From: Leptospira ellinghausenii
GTDB taxonomy: Bacteria; Spirochaetota; Leptospiria; Leptospirales; Leptospiraceae
Direction of reading: 5' to 3'
DNA: 64,000 nucleotides
Assembly (NCBI RefSeq): GCF_003114815.1
Contig: NZ_BFAZ01000009.1
Coordinates: 248,001-312,000 of the forward strand
Under the pieces are notes generated by a model, which saw nothing but the letters and a program-made list of their open reading frames with translations, did no database searches and was not told the origin of the DNA. Positions 1 through 11,450 of the stretch are shown here, piece after piece. Position 1 is the stretch's first letter. Every line of letters begins with the position of its first letter. The translations under genes were made by a program, and so were the position numbers.

Positions 1-76
1 TTTGTTTGGATTTGTTTTACAAAAAATCACAAAATCATTAGGTCTTACTTACCACTACTATGTAATCAAAAAATAA

Positions 77-1330
77 CTATCTCTGAATGATCGTATCTAC
101 CGTTTGATTTAAAATTTTAGAAACTACTTGTAGTGCTGATTTAGCTCCAGCTTCCAACAATGGAATTCCATACAAAGAATAAGAACCACATAACCAAAGA
201 TTACAATTAGTTTTTGCATGTAAGGCAGATATACGTTCGATCGCTCTTCCCGTTCGATCATCCATGACTGGTCTTTCAAATTTTGCTAATTTTAAAACAT
301 CATTTTGATGAGGCATTTTATGTGGGTTCCAGGTTTGGAAAACTTTTTTGCCTTTTAATTCAGGGATGATTCTACCCAAATCCAATGTAACTTCAGGTTT
401 ATCATAACCATCTCGGATATTAAATACTAAAGATACTTTAGGGTTCTTAAAATAAGTCGGATCCGTATGTAAAACAACATCACTTGCTTCATAACGAAAT
501 TCATTTAGAATCTCTTTTTCTTCATCGTAACCTTTCCCAAGTATACTTTTTGCATGATTGGCTTGGGTGGAAAGGATGACATGATCAAATTCTTTTTCTT
601 CCGTCTCGAATTGAATGATGGTTTTGGAATTCTTTTTATAAATTTGTTTTATATTTGCATTCAAATGGATGTGTTTTAATCCCGAAGTGAGGCGATTGAC
701 AACATCTCGAGTGCCGAATTTTGCTGTCTCTTGAGGAGTGTAAGAATAACCTCTGGAATGGTATCCAATAATCGTTTCCGCAGGATAAAGGGCAACTGTT
801 TCCGTTTTACAAGTATTTACTAAAGCAAAGGTAGGCAATAAAAACTCATAAATGAATTCATTTGAATAATGATATTTCTTTAAAAAATCTAAAATGGTAA
901 TGTTTTGTTTTTCGTTTTTCCAATCTGTTTTCGAATTAGTATAAAACTTCAATAAATCAGAAAAAATAAGCCGACCTTTTTTGGATAAAAAAACATCTGC
1001 GGTTGGAAACCCAAAATGATTCCCAAATATATTTTTGGAAAAAAATCCAAAAACAACTTCATCACTGGAATCAACCCGAAAAGAATAATCAACGACTCTG
1101 GTTTGAATTTTTGCTTTATCGTATACTTGGAACAAAGTTGGATAATAATCTCTTTTGATTGTTCGAAATGGAATATCAAACTCAACTTCATTTCCATTGA
1201 TCATTTGTTTGGCGCCAAATGCTGCCATCCCTACTTCAGGGTGTTTCTCATATAACGAAACATCCAAAAATTTGTTTAAAGCCCAAGATGCAGTTAATCC
1301 AGTAATTCCTGATCCAATGACTGCAATCAC
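77..1330 (-). CDS. FAD-dependent amine-oxidase-like oxidoreductase
   Basis: This is a flavoprotein of the NAD(P)/FAD-binding amine-oxidase (protoporphyrinogen-oxidase-like) superfamily. A Rossmann dinucleotide motif G-S-G-I-T-G lies at residues 6-11. The C-terminal segment LWLCGSYSLYGIPLLEAG matches the second FAD-contacting motif of the family. No substrate can be inferred; relatives often sit with lipid-modifying enzymes. I chose a GTG start at 1330 because it overlaps the TGA stop of the upstream gene (GTGA) and has AGGA a few bases before it. An in-frame ATG at 1366 lies inside the upstream gene and would add 12 residues. It is probably co-translated with the CoA-transferase. Confidence 0.8.
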   Translation of the reverse strand: MIAVIGSGITGLTASWALNKFLDVSLYEKHPEVGMAAFGAKQMINGNEVEFDIPFRTIKRDYYPTLFQVYDKAKIQTRVVDYSFRVDSSDEVVFGFFSKNIFGNHFGFPTADVFLSKKGRLIFSDLLKFYTNSKTDWKNEKQNITILDFLKKYHYSNEFIYEFLLPTFALVNTCKTETVALYPAETIIGYHSRGYSYTPQETAKFGTRDVVNRLTSGLKHIHLNANIKQIYKKNSKTIIQFETEEKEFDHVILSTQANHAKSILGKGYDEEKEILNEFRYEASDVVLHTDPTYFKNPKVSLVFNIRDGYDKPEVTLDLGRIIPELKGKKVFQTWNPHKMPHQNDVLKLAKFERPVMDDRTGRAIERISALHAKTNCNLWLCGSYSLYGIPLLEAGAKSALQVVSKILNQTVDTIIQR

Positions 1331-2829
1331 TTCATACTTCCTGTTTTTAAAAATTGAACATGCCATGATAATGCATTTTCTAAGTCATGGGGTGTGTGTT
1401 TGCCTTTTGAAACTTTGAGTGCATTTTCGTAATACGCTCTCAATTTATCTCTGTAGATAGGATGAGCACATTTTTCAATGATGAGTTCCGCACGTTTTTT
1501 GGGAGGACATCCTCGTAAGTCTGCTAATCCATTTTCCGTCACAAAAATCATTGTTGAATGTTCGTTATGATCTGTATGAGAGACCATTGGTACAATCGCA
1601 GAAATATTCCCATCTTTTGCAAGTGAAGGTGTCATAAAAATACTCAAATGAGAATTTCTAGTAAAGTCCCCTGAACCACCGATTCCATTCATCATCGATG
1701 TACCCATCACATGTGTTGAATTTACATTCCCATAAATATCAATTTCGATCGCTGTGTTCATTGCGATGAGTCCCATTCGACGAATGACTTCCGGATGATT
1801 TGAAATTTCTTGTGGCCGAATGACAAATTTAGATTTCCAAGCTGAAATATTTTCATGAAATCTTTTTAGACCTAACTCTGAAAAGGTGAGCGCAGAAGTA
1901 GATGCTATTTCTAATTTCCCTGCATCAATCAAATCAAATACAGAATCTTGTACCACTTCTGTATACATTTGGATCGCATGGAATTTTGAATCTTTTGCCA
2001 TACTTGCAAGTACGGCGTTTGCAATATTCCCAACTCCATTTTGGAAAGGTAGATACTCTTTTGGGATCCTACCCATTTTGATTTCGTGTTGGATGAATTC
2101 CAAAACATGAGAAGCTATATTTTGACAATCAGCATCAGGTGTTTTGAATACAGTAGCTGCATCAGGTTTACTGGAACGAACGATCCCTTTGATTTTTTCA
2201 GGTGGAACTTGGACAAAAGGTTCACCCACTCGATCGCTAGGATTGATAATAGGGATTGGTCCACCTTTCATATGATGACTTGGTAGATAAATATCGTGAT
2301 ATGACTTTAGTTCAAGAGGATGGGTATCTGTGAGTTCGATATAAATTGATTCCGCATTTTTTAAGTATGTTGCACTCATCCCGGAAGAAGTAGATAAATA
2401 AATTTTTCCATCAGTTGTTACATCAATCGCTTCCACTAATGCTACATCAATTTTTGGTAAAATCCCATGTTCAATGTATTTCACGACATGAGAAAGGTGC
2501 ATGTCTATAAAATCTGTTTCCCCTTGGTTGATTAAATTACGTAAATGTGGATTGGATTGGTATGGAATACGTAATTTTAAAGCACCAGTTTTCGCCAATG
2601 CTCCATCTAATTCTTCACCAGTGGAAGCACCTGCATACAAATTGATAGAAAATGACATCCCTGATTTTTTTTCTTCTTCGATACGTTTTGCAAAGGCAAC
2701 AGGGATAAGTTTAGGGTAACCTGCGGGAGTAAAACCGGAACAACCCAAGGTAACATGATTTGGCAATAATAGGGCGATTTCTTCTGCAGTTTTAAGTTTT
2801 TCTTCAATTAAGGAATTGGTTACAGTCAT
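1327..2829 (-). CDS. acetyl-CoA hydrolase / succinyl-CoA:acetate CoA-transferase family protein
   Basis: This is a class I CoA-transferase of the acetyl-CoA hydrolase/transferase family (500 aa, normal length), predicted cytosolic. It would move CoA between acetyl-CoA or succinyl-CoA and a carboxylate, or hydrolyse acetyl-CoA. The segment YTEVVQDS holds the probable catalytic Glu, and GIGGSGDFTRNSHLS is the strongly conserved glycine-rich family signature. The ATG at 2829 is preceded by AAGAGA; a possible extension to 2889 has no ribosome site. The stop overlaps the next start by four bases. Exact substrate pair is unknown. Confidence 0.88.
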   Translation of the reverse strand: MTVTNSLIEEKLKTAEEIALLLPNHVTLGCSGFTPAGYPKLIPVAFAKRIEEEKKSGMSFSINLYAGASTGEELDGALAKTGALKLRIPYQSNPHLRNLINQGETDFIDMHLSHVVKYIEHGILPKIDVALVEAIDVTTDGKIYLSTSSGMSATYLKNAESIYIELTDTHPLELKSYHDIYLPSHHMKGGPIPIINPSDRVGEPFVQVPPEKIKGIVRSSKPDAATVFKTPDADCQNIASHVLEFIQHEIKMGRIPKEYLPFQNGVGNIANAVLASMAKDSKFHAIQMYTEVVQDSVFDLIDAGKLEIASTSALTFSELGLKRFHENISAWKSKFVIRPQEISNHPEVIRRMGLIAMNTAIEIDIYGNVNSTHVMGTSMMNGIGGSGDFTRNSHLSIFMTPSLAKDGNISAIVPMVSHTDHNEHSTMIFVTENGLADLRGCPPKKRAELIIEKCAHPIYRDKLRAYYENALKVSKGKHTPHDLENALSWHVQFLKTGSMK

Positions 2830-2900
2830 AAATGATAAATCTCTTCTTAGACCAAAGATAAAGAGATTGCCTAAAAATAAAAAGTCCAAATTCTGAACGT

Positions 2901-3311
2901 ATGGATTTTCTCTTATATTTCTATTCAGTGTTATTTGGAATCATTCTGATTGCTCCCTTTTTGGTATTCTATTATCGATTCCAGGTTGATGAGTCTCCCT
3001 TTGGCAAAGAGATGGATCCACAGTTACGAGCCATTTATGAGAAAAAAAATAACTTATTAGATTCGTTAAAAGACATCCGATCCGATTTTGATTCCGGAAA
3101 GCTGACTGAAGAAGAATTTCAAACTCAATCCATCCCTTATATTGAAGAGTTAGAATCGGTTGAGTCTACATTAATGGAAAAGAGTAAAAATTTGGTTATA
3201 TTAGAACAGCCTAAGATTAACAAAGATTGGACATGTTCCAATTGTGGATCTTTTGTTTCTGTTCCAAATGCAAAATTTTGTCCTAACTGTGGGACAAGTC
3301 GATTGGCTTAA
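2901..3311 (+). CDS. membrane-anchored CcmI-like protein with C-terminal zinc ribbon
   Basis: The 136-residue protein has an N-terminal transmembrane helix (residues 4-25), a helical central segment (about 40-95) and a C-terminal zinc ribbon with CSNCG and CPNCG knuckles (about residues 112-130). The helical part, which runs EKKNNLLDSLKDIRSDFDSG and then KLTEEEF, resembles the N-terminal region of CcmI/CycH cytochrome c biogenesis proteins. No ccm genes are nearby, so a cytochrome role is only an inference. It is divergent from the CoA-transferase (71 bp between starts) and convergent with the ABC exporter (6 bp gap). Confidence 0.75.
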   Translation: MDFLLYFYSVLFGIILIAPFLVFYYRFQVDESPFGKEMDPQLRAIYEKKNNLLDSLKDIRSDFDSGKLTEEEFQTQSIPYIEELESVESTLMEKSKNLVILEQPKINKDWTCSNCGSFVSVPNAKFCPNCGTSRLA

Positions 3312-3317
3312 TTCCAC

Positions 3318-5201
3318 CTAATTTGAGTTAGAGAATTGCATGTCATACAAACGTTTGTATTTTGAATTTGGAATTTGCAAAAGTTCTGTGTGACTACCAC
3401 TCTCTACAATTTCGCCATTTTCTAAATAATAAATTGTATCAGCAATTTTTACTGTGGATAAACGGTGAGCTATTATGATTACTGTCTTGTTTTCATACAA
3501 TCGAACAAATGCTTGTTGGATTAATCTTTCTGATTCTGTATCCAATGCGGATGTCGCTTCATCTAAGATCAACACTTCTGGATTGGCGAGTAAGGTTCGT
3601 GCAATCGATATCCTTTGCCTTTGACCTCCAGACAACATAACACCCCTTTCACCAACGATTGTATCGTATCCTTCTTCAAAAGATTCTATGAATTCAGAAG
3701 CAAATGCATCCTCTGCTGCTCTTCTGATTTCTTCTTCCGTCGCATCAGGTTTTCCATAGGCAATGTTTTCACGGATGGATCCATTAAATAAAAAAATATT
3801 TTGGGAAACAACACCGATTCTTTTGCGTAAATTATCCAAACTTATATCTTTGGCATTTACATCATCCCAATAGATACCACCTTCAGTGGGATCAATCAAC
3901 CTTGGTAATAAATCGACTAATGTAGATTTACCTGCTCCAGAAGAACCAACAATCGCAATCGTTCCTCCTTTTGGTAATGTCAGATTGATATTTTTTAAGG
4001 CGTATAAATCTGTATTTGGATAAAGATAAGTAACGTTTTTATAAGTAATGGCATGACTCAAACTCCCCAACGGTTTTGGGGAAGTTGGTTCTTTGATGTC
4101 AACCTCACGTCCCAATATTTCAAAAACTCGATCACTTGCAATCACTGATGCTTGAATCAAGTTTACTAAAATACTCATCTGTTTGAGTGGACGCATTAGA
4201 AAAATCAAAGTTAGAAAAAATGCTATGAACATACCTTTGGAAAAACTTGCGTCTTCCAATAAATATGCTCCAATACCTAAAAACACCATCGTTACTACAG
4301 AACCAGATAACTCGGTTAAGGCGGGACCAATTTGATGATAAAAATGAGTTTTAAATGTTTTGTCTGATAAGTTTTGATTAACTTTAAAAAATCTTTCAGC
4401 TTCCTTATCTTCCATTGAAAAAGCACGAATCACACGTATTCCCGAAATCACTTCTTGTAAGTCACCATTCAGTTCCGATAATTGTTCCTGTTGGTTTTTC
4501 GTTGTCCTTCGAATTCGGTCTGCAAAAGTACTAACAGGTCCTACAATGAGTGGGATCACAATAAAAAGCAAAAAAAACAATTTCCAACTTAACACAAGTA
4601 AAATGATTAAATGTGTGATGATATAAAAAAAATCGTTAATTGCATCTTTTAGATCGTTTGATACAACTTTGCCAACAATGTCAACATCGTTGATCACACG
4701 ACTCATCAGTACTCCAGTTTTTTCTCTATAAAATTCATTGAGGGGTAACATTTGGAGTTTTTTGTAAAGTGCTTGTCTTAGGTCTTTGACAGCAAGTAAT
4801 CCTGCTGAGTTAACAAAGTATACAGTGCCGGCAAGGCATAATAATTTCAAAAAGTAGATAGGAAGGATAATCAGACAAAAGAGATAAACCAAATCATCAG
4901 GTTTTTTCTCTGCAAGTTCGGAATTTGTTTTTTCCTTTAAATTTGCAAATTGCCATTCCCAATAGGTTAACCCCTGTAAACGATCTGGATTTTTGTATTC
5001 ACCTAAAAGTGATTGGTCTTTTTTTGTAAGAGCAATTTGGAATTTATAATTTTCTCCAGAACCTAAGGAATCAAAGATGGGAATGAGTGAAGTGAGAGAA
5101 GCCCCGTTAAAAATAGAAACAAATATAGACAGAAAAACTCCAAGGCTGAGTCTGTATTTGTATTTTGCCAAATATGGCCAAAGTTTTCGGTAAATCTTCA
5201 C
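3318..5201 (-). CDS. ABC exporter, MsbA-like (fused permease and ATPase)
   Basis: This inner-membrane half-transporter has an N-terminal six-helix permease (about residues 15-350) and a C-terminal nucleotide-binding domain. Walker A is GSSGAGKST at residues 419-427, followed by signature LSGGQRQR, Walker B VLILDEATSALD and switch AHRLS. MsbA is the closest familiar family, which flips lipid A or other lipids outward; the substrate here is inferred. An insertion of roughly 60 residues (about 48-105) between the first two helices is longer than in E. coli MsbA. The start is GTG at 5201 with AAGG upstream; it faces the next gene head to head with almost no spacer. Confidence 0.88.
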   Translation of the reverse strand: MKIYRKLWPYLAKYKYRLSLGVFLSIFVSIFNGASLTSLIPIFDSLGSGENYKFQIALTKKDQSLLGEYKNPDRLQGLTYWEWQFANLKEKTNSELAEKKPDDLVYLFCLIILPIYFLKLLCLAGTVYFVNSAGLLAVKDLRQALYKKLQMLPLNEFYREKTGVLMSRVINDVDIVGKVVSNDLKDAINDFFYIITHLIILLVLSWKLFFLLFIVIPLIVGPVSTFADRIRRTTKNQQEQLSELNGDLQEVISGIRVIRAFSMEDKEAERFFKVNQNLSDKTFKTHFYHQIGPALTELSGSVVTMVFLGIGAYLLEDASFSKGMFIAFFLTLIFLMRPLKQMSILVNLIQASVIASDRVFEILGREVDIKEPTSPKPLGSLSHAITYKNVTYLYPNTDLYALKNINLTLPKGGTIAIVGSSGAGKSTLVDLLPRLIDPTEGGIYWDDVNAKDISLDNLRKRIGVVSQNIFLFNGSIRENIAYGKPDATEEEIRRAAEDAFASEFIESFEEGYDTIVGERGVMLSGGQRQRISIARTLLANPEVLILDEATSALDTESERLIQQAFVRLYENKTVIIIAHRLSTVKIADTIYYLENGEIVESGSHTELLQIPNSKYKRLYDMQFSNSN

Positions 5202-5203
5202 GT

Positions 5204-6628
5204 ATGAGAACCTTATCCCTCGTTTTCTTTCTCTTGTCCCTCACTTTTTGTGGAAAAGACAAACAGGAGTTTGCCATCCAAATCGCCTTACCTTCGGATC
5301 CAGCCCAATTGGATCCTTTGTTTTGTACGGATTTAACATGCCAAAAGTTAGCTAGGTTCCTCCACCAGGGACTTTTTAAGGCAGAACAAAATGCTTATGT
5401 TTCCCCTTGGATCCAGAAAACCCAAAAACATGTGAGTCCCACAGAGGGAATCCTGGTGGTTCAGTTACGAACAACGGCCCCTCCCATTGAAGACATCCAC
5501 TTTAGTTTCACTAGGTTAATCCAAGAATCCTATCCAAGAAAAGAAGATTACCGTTTTCTCAAATCGGTTCATATCGTTTCCCCATCGCAATTAGAGTTTC
5601 GATTCCAAAAAGGAACTACCGATTCAGAATGGAAAGAGAAGTTCAGCTTACCATTTGCATCCATCATTGGGAAAAAAGAATGGGAACAAAATCAGTTAAA
5701 AACTTATGGAGATTACAAACTCATTGAATGGAAAAAAAATGAATTTATCAGTTTAGTTTTACAAAAAAAGAAAACAAACAACCTTCCTGAGTCCATCCGT
5801 TTTCTCATTTTACCACAATCCACTACTTCCTTATTTTTATATCGCAAATCAAAACTAGATGCATTCAAACTATCAGATTTTTTACTCTCTATCCCTGAAG
5901 CCACTTCTCAATTCACTCTGACAAAAAAAGGAAGATCCGTACAGTATGTAACCATCAATCAATCAAACCCATGTTTTGACATTCACTTCCGCACCGCATT
6001 AAACTTAAGTATTCCCAGAGAAGTGATCATCAAAAAATTGTTGGAAAACCATGCAGACTTAACTTATGGTCCGATCCCAATTCCCTATTTAGAAAAACTA
6101 AATCTCCATCTGAAGCAAAACGATATCACTTATAACAAAGAGAAGGCAATTTCTGAACTTAAACAGTCAAAGTGTTATCCTAATATTTTAACGAAAGAAA
6201 TCGACTTTCGAATGAGAGGAGATGATGAAAACCAAACAAAAGGTAGAGCCATTAGACAAGCATTAGCCGAAATTGGATTAAATATTAAACTAAAGCCAAT
6301 GGAAAAAGCACCGTTGTATAAGGAAAATGGAGAAGGTAAAGGTGACCTAACGCTACTTACTTGGTATTCAGACTATGACTCTGTTTGGAATTTTTTAGAC
6401 CCCGTTTTCCATCCATATAAAATTGGGAATGGAGGGAATAGGTCCTTTTATCAAAATCAAATGGTTGGTACGATTTTAAACAAACCAAATCGAAACCTTT
6501 CTGATGCCAAACAAGTGATCGAAATTGTCACACAGGAAAAACCTTGGATCTTTTTATGGTCGATCCAAGAAAATTACTTAGTCTCTAAGGATTTTCTTCG
6601 TTATAACGAACTCGCCGATTATCTATAA
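5204..6628 (+). CDS. ABC-type oligopeptide-binding lipoprotein (SBP family 5)
   Basis: This is an extracytoplasmic solute-binding protein of family 5. From the ATG at 5204 it has a short signal peptide ending in lipobox L-T-F-C (Cys16). The segment IALPSDPAQLDPLFCTDL is the family opening, and a segment late in the protein (SDAKQVIEIVTQEKPWIFLW) fits the family C-terminus. No permease or ATPase partner is adjacent. An in-frame ATG at 5174 would add ten residues and make this gene overlap the start of the divergent exporter. Its 3' end overlaps the PBP1A gene on the other strand by 44 bp. Confidence 0.82.
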   Translation: MRTLSLVFFLLSLTFCGKDKQEFAIQIALPSDPAQLDPLFCTDLTCQKLARFLHQGLFKAEQNAYVSPWIQKTQKHVSPTEGILVVQLRTTAPPIEDIHFSFTRLIQESYPRKEDYRFLKSVHIVSPSQLEFRFQKGTTDSEWKEKFSLPFASIIGKKEWEQNQLKTYGDYKLIEWKKNEFISLVLQKKKTNNLPESIRFLILPQSTTSLFLYRKSKLDAFKLSDFLLSIPEATSQFTLTKKGRSVQYVTINQSNPCFDIHFRTALNLSIPREVIIKKLLENHADLTYGPIPIPYLEKLNLHLKQNDITYNKEKAISELKQSKCYPNILTKEIDFRMRGDDENQTKGRAIRQALAEIGLNIKLKPMEKAPLYKENGEGKGDLTLLTWYSDYDSVWNFLDPVFHPYKIGNGGNRSFYQNQMVGTILNKPNRNLSDAKQVIEIVTQEKPWIFLWSIQENYLVSKDFLRYNELADYL

Positions 6629-9068
6629 GAGGAGGCTCCAATTCAACTGAATCAACTGCTGCTGGTTGTGTTTTTGATCCATCTGCATTATAAGTTGAAA
6701 TCTCAAAATCATCCTCTTCCAAATTATTTGGCTGTGAAATAGAATTTGGTTGTGGTTCCGATTTGTTAAATCCGATACGTTTGGGAGGTAAATCGCCTAT
6801 ATAATAATACTGAGCATACAGAGGCACTTTACAAATATACTCGGGATTATTTTCAATGAGTGTGCCATCATCAGCACAAACATCCACCTTCACGAAATCA
6901 CCAACAAAACTTGGAATGAGTTGGTTTCCCATTCCTAATTTGGTTTTCACATTTTGAATGTATCGATACCAGATTCCACCAGATACTCCAGAACCGGAGC
7001 CAGGAAAAGGTGCACCTTCATCATGGCCCACCCAAACAACTGTTACATTTCTTGGAGTAAGACCCGCGAACCAAACGTCTCTAACCCCTTTCATACCTTT
7101 CCATTTCGATGATTTGAGTTTAGGAGATTGGACTGTCCCTGTTTTCCCTGCATACAAAAATGGTTCCCCTTCTTTGCGTTTAAGGGTCATCGTTCCTTCT
7201 TCTGTGAGTACTGACTGTAACGTGTTGATCGCCATTGCACAAGCAACTGGATCTAATATCTGTTCTGCGGCTTCATTGGGGATCGTATTATAAAACTCGT
7301 TCCCATCCATATCTGTGATTTTGATAATTTTTCTAGGAGTGACTCGTCTCCCGCCATTCATGAGCGTAGCATAAATGGTTGATAATTCCATTGGACTCAG
7401 TTCCCCGGAACCAAGGGCCAGTGAAAGATTCCGTTGGAATCTTTGTTCTGCTTCCTCTTCTGGAATCGATAAAATCGCACTTAATTTTTGAATGAAATAC
7501 GAAATCCCAACTTCATGTAATAATTTGACAGAGACAGTATTGACTGATTGTGCTAAAGCTTGGCGAACAGTTATCTCACCTTTATAACCTTTATACCAGT
7601 TTTTTGGTGAATAACCTGAAATATCTAATTTCTCATCTTTGATTTTTGAGGATGGATTTACGATTCGTTTTTCAAAGGCCAATGCATATACCAAAGCTTT
7701 GATTGTAGATCCAGGTTGACGTTTTGCTTCTTCGGCACGATTAAAACGAAACACATTGGAAATTTTATACCCTCCCACAAGTGCTTCTACATCTCCTGTT
7801 TCTGGATCTAAAGAGATCATCGATCCACTGAGTTGTGGTAAAATTCCTCTTGTAACTTCCGCTAAATCAGCCTTACCTTTACTTTGATACTCTAACTCTT
7901 GTTTGGAGAGATCTGCTCGAACTGAATCAACTCCAATTCTTAATGCTTCTTCTGCAAACCTTTGTTTTTCTAAATCTAAAGTAGTATAAACAAGAAGTCC
8001 TCTTTCTTCCAAATCCTCATTGGAAAACTTTTCGAGAATAAACCTTCTGATCTCAGCATTAAAATCTGGAGCTAAATTAACACGAAAGTCTTTATCCGCT
8101 CCGTATTTCCCAATTTCGCTTGAATACTTTGGATTCCCATCTTCATCTTTCGATTCTTTCACTTTATAAATAGTTCGAAATCGTTTTAAATTGACTTCAA
8201 TAGAGTCAGAAAACTTTACAGGGATATCTTTTTGCGAAGGATGAAGTTCTGGATTTCGCGCCATGTCATATAACACTCGTTTTTGGCGAGAAAGTGCAAT
8301 TCCTAAATTCCGAACTGGGTTATATACACTTGGTGCAGGAATGATCCCCACTAGAAGTGCCGCCTCTTCAGGACTAAGTTCCGATGCAGGTTTTCGAAAA
8401 TAATATCTGGCCGCCTCTTCCACGCCAGTATTCCCTTCTCCCAAAAAAATTTGGTTCAGATACATTGCCAATATTTCTTCCTTCGAATATTGGCTTTCGA
8501 TATAAAATGTACAATATAATTCAGTAAGCTTATTGAATAAATTCCGTTTTCCCAGATTGAGAGTTAATTTTGCTAACTGCTGTGAGATGGTGGATCCACC
8601 TTGCGACAACCTAAATTGGACTAAGTTTGTAACAACAGCACGTAATATTGCTGTGTAATTAATACCGGAATGGGAAAAAAATTCTCTATCTTCAGAGGAA
8701 AGTACTGCCCAAACGATCACATTATGTTTTCTCAAATTATCAGTTCGAATCGGGCGAAAATTACGACGATAAAATTCACCCATCACTTTTCCACTTCGAT
8801 CTAGAATTTTTACGGACTTAGGTTGGAAACTATCATAAAAATTGGATACTTCAGATCTGTATTTCTCTAATGATTTATGTACCCTTGTTTCTTCGCCAGA
8901 CCAAACGACGTATGCACCAGCTAAGAAGAAAAAACTAAGAAAAACTCCAACAAGGAATCCAATTGTCAAAACTTGGTTTTTTTTCTTCCATAACAATCGC
9001 AAAATATCGATTAGATGACCATACAATACTTCTAAAATCAAATAAAAGGAATTATTTTTATAGTTCAT
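6585..9068 (-). CDS. mrcA: penicillin-binding protein 1A, bifunctional transglycosylase/transpeptidase
   Basis: This class A PBP polymerises and cross-links peptidoglycan. A single N-terminal transmembrane helix (about 35-56) precedes a GT51 domain with EDREFF (126-131), [12 protein letters not shown] (about 156-167) and the [13 protein letters not shown] motif near 198-210. The transpeptidase domain has S-T-I-K (454-457, catalytic Ser454), S-V-N (508-510) and K-T-G (642-644). Length (827 aa) is usual. The ATG overlaps the lon stop by four bases (ATGA), so it is the last gene of the operon that starts at 17174. Its 3' end runs into the convergent lipoprotein gene. Confidence 0.95.
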   Translation of the reverse strand: MNYKNNSFYLILEVLYGHLIDILRLLWKKKNQVLTIGFLVGVFLSFFFLAGAYVVWSGEETRVHKSLEKYRSEVSNFYDSFQPKSVKILDRSGKVMGEFYRRNFRPIRTDNLRKHNVIVWAVLSSEDREFFSHSGINYTAILRAVVTNLVQFRLSQGGSTISQQLAKLTLNLGKRNLFNKLTELYCTFYIESQYSKEEILAMYLNQIFLGEGNTGVEEAARYYFRKPASELSPEEAALLVGIIPAPSVYNPVRNLGIALSRQKRVLYDMARNPELHPSQKDIPVKFSDSIEVNLKRFRTIYKVKESKDEDGNPKYSSEIGKYGADKDFRVNLAPDFNAEIRRFILEKFSNEDLEERGLLVYTTLDLEKQRFAEEALRIGVDSVRADLSKQELEYQSKGKADLAEVTRGILPQLSGSMISLDPETGDVEALVGGYKISNVFRFNRAEEAKRQPGSTIKALVYALAFEKRIVNPSSKIKDEKLDISGYSPKNWYKGYKGEITVRQALAQSVNTVSVKLLHEVGISYFIQKLSAILSIPEEEAEQRFQRNLSLALGSGELSPMELSTIYATLMNGGRRVTPRKIIKITDMDGNEFYNTIPNEAAEQILDPVACAMAINTLQSVLTEEGTMTLKRKEGEPFLYAGKTGTVQSPKLKSSKWKGMKGVRDVWFAGLTPRNVTVVWVGHDEGAPFPGSGSGVSGGIWYRYIQNVKTKLGMGNQLIPSFVGDFVKVDVCADDGTLIENNPEYICKVPLYAQYYYIGDLPPKRIGFNKSEPQPNSISQPNNLEEDDFEISTYNADGSKTQPAAVDSVELEPPLIDNRRVRYNEENP

Positions 9069-11437
9069 TTTTTCTTACTCTTTGTTTTAGGAAAAACCAA
9101 TGATTCCACTTCTTCAAATCGAGTGACAGGATAGAAGGTAACACCCCTTTTCACGTAATCAGGGATTTCTTGGAATGCTTTTTCATTATCTTTTGGAAAG
9201 ATGATTTTCTTAATTCCAACTCGTTTGGCGGCTACAATTTTTTCGCGTAATCCACCAATTGCCAATACTTCACCAGTTAACGTTAACTCACCTGTCATAC
9301 CAAAACCTGGGTTTATGATACGATTTGAGACAAGAGATAATATGGCTGTTGCCATTGTGATCCCAGCACTTGGACCATCTTTGGGAGTTGCACCATCTGG
9401 TACGTGTAAGTGGATTGCTTTTTTCTCAAACAAGGCATCGTTATTCAAATAATTTTTCACAAATGACAAAGCAATGTTAGCGGACTCTTCCATCATTTTT
9501 CCCATTTGTCCAGTGAGAGTCAAACCACCTTTACCAGGAATGAGGACAGCTTCAATGAGTAGTGTTGATCCACCTGCATTCGTCCAAGCAAGGCCAAGAG
9601 CCGTTCCTGGAACTTTTGGAATTGTCATACGGTCATCAACAAAAGGAGGAGGTCCTAAATATTCGACCAAATCTTTTTCACGGATTTCTTTGGAATACTT
9701 TTCCTTTAACACTTGTTTTAGGGCAAGTTTACGAACCAATTTATCGAAAGTTTTTTCAAGTCCACGTAGGCCCGATTCTCTCGAATAGGAGTTGATGAGA
9801 TGGCTCACTGTTTCCTTTTTCATAGAAAACAAATCTGGATTTAATCCATTTTTGATAAAGATTTTACTCCACAAATACTTCTGAAAGATTTGTACCTTTT
9901 CTTCTGTGATATAACCAGAAAGTTGGATCACTTCCATACGATCGAGTAAAACTCTTGGGATGGGTTCAAAGGTATTGGCAGTGGCAATAAAAAGTACATC
10001 CGACAAATCAAACGGAAGATCTAAGTAATGGTCTCTAAAATTAAAATTTTGTTCTGGGTCAAGAACCTCAAGAAGAGCCGCTTGTGGGTCTCCTTGGTAA
10101 CCTTGTGACATCTTATCAATCTCATCGAGTAAAATGACTGTATCTCTTTCTTTGGTGATCTTCAGTGCATTGATGAGTTTACCCGGCATCGCACCAATAT
10201 AGGTTCTCCTATGGCCTTTGATCTCTGCCTCATCTCTCACACCACCCACAGAAAAACGGTAAAACTTTCGACCGAGTGCTTCTGCAATGGATTTTGCAAT
10301 TGAAGTTTTTCCAACGCCAGGAGGTCCTACTAAACAAAGAATAGAACCTTTACTTTTGGGATTTAATTTGTGAACCGCTAAGAATTCTAAAATCCTTTCT
10401 TTTACATCTTCTAACTTATGATGGTCACGGTTTAAAACTTTTTTGGCATGGAGTAAGTTGATATCTTTTACCACTGGTTTTTCCCAAGGAAGGCTATCCA
10501 CCAAATCCAAATAATTCCGAATGACATTGTAATCACTTGAAATAGGATCTGAATTTTTGAATTTATCAATCTCTCTTTCCACTTCGACTATAATCTCTTC
10601 CGCAACAGGAATTGATTTCAAACGAGCGAGAAGTTTATCATATTTTTGTTCAGTTTTGTCCTCACCAACACCTAACTCTTGTTGTATAGCCTTCAGTTGT
10701 TCTCGTAGGAAAAATTGTCTTTGTTGGTTATCAATTTTATCATTGATTTGTTCTTGGATTTTTTTCTGTAAAACGACTAACTCGATTTCCTTTTTCAAAA
10801 AAAGTAATACTTTTTCGAGTCGATCATTGATTGGGATGGCTTCAATGACAGATTGGTATTCCTCTTTTTCTAAATTGAGAATGGAACAAACAAAATCAGC
10901 CATCTTGGCTGGTTCATTCACATTCATCATGGTTAACTTCATATCTTCTGTGAATAAAGGATTGTTTTGTGCGAGTTCTTTAGTCAAAATCAGTAATGTT
11001 CGCATTAATGCCTTGATGTTATTTTTACTTGTACCCAATTCTTCTTCTGGGTAACTCACATTGGCAATTAACATTGGTTCTTTGGTATGAATCGAATTGA
11101 TTTTAAAACGTTGGATCGTATTCACCAAAATATTCATCCCACCGTCTGGTAAGTTGATTTTTTTTAAAATCCTAGCAACAACACCGATTTGGAAAATATT
11201 ATCTTCAGATGGAAGTTCAGATTCATCTTCCTTTAGCAAGATAAGACCTAAGAATCCAGCACCTTTGGAAGACTCTTCAATGGACTGAATGAACCTACCC
11301 GGAGGAACGATAAGAGGTGTAATGATACCAGGGAAAACAGGTCGTACTTTGATCGGAAGTAAAAAGATCTGTTTCGGTAAAGTATCTTCTAGTCTTGCCA
11401 ATTTGGTTGGGTTTTCCCAAAATTCATTTGTTTCCAA
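9065..11437 (-). CDS. lon: ATP-dependent protease Lon
   Basis: This is a cytosolic ATP-dependent serine protease (790 aa) for misfolded and regulatory proteins. An N-terminal substrate-binding domain (about 20-220) is followed by the AAA+ module with Walker [10 protein letters not shown] at 371-379 and LLDEIDK as Walker B. The C-terminal protease domain has catalytic Ser690 in DGPSAG and the partner Lys733 in LREKIVAAK. It lies 13 bp downstream of uvrB and overlaps the PBP1A start by four bases. Confidence 0.97.
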   Translation of the reverse strand: METNEFWENPTKLARLEDTLPKQIFLLPIKVRPVFPGIITPLIVPPGRFIQSIEESSKGAGFLGLILLKEDESELPSEDNIFQIGVVARILKKINLPDGGMNILVNTIQRFKINSIHTKEPMLIANVSYPEEELGTSKNNIKALMRTLLILTKELAQNNPLFTEDMKLTMMNVNEPAKMADFVCSILNLEKEEYQSVIEAIPINDRLEKVLLFLKKEIELVVLQKKIQEQINDKIDNQQRQFFLREQLKAIQQELGVGEDKTEQKYDKLLARLKSIPVAEEIIVEVEREIDKFKNSDPISSDYNVIRNYLDLVDSLPWEKPVVKDINLLHAKKVLNRDHHKLEDVKERILEFLAVHKLNPKSKGSILCLVGPPGVGKTSIAKSIAEALGRKFYRFSVGGVRDEAEIKGHRRTYIGAMPGKLINALKITKERDTVILLDEIDKMSQGYQGDPQAALLEVLDPEQNFNFRDHYLDLPFDLSDVLFIATANTFEPIPRVLLDRMEVIQLSGYITEEKVQIFQKYLWSKIFIKNGLNPDLFSMKKETVSHLINSYSRESGLRGLEKTFDKLVRKLALKQVLKEKYSKEIREKDLVEYLGPPPFVDDRMTIPKVPGTALGLAWTNAGGSTLLIEAVLIPGKGGLTLTGQMGKMMEESANIALSFVKNYLNNDALFEKKAIHLHVPDGATPKDGPSAGITMATAILSLVSNRIINPGFGMTGELTLTGEVLAIGGLREKIVAAKRVGIKKIIFPKDNEKAFQEIPDYVKRGVTFYPVTRFEEVESLVFPKTKSKKK

Positions 11438-11450
11438 TCCGTATCCTTCC

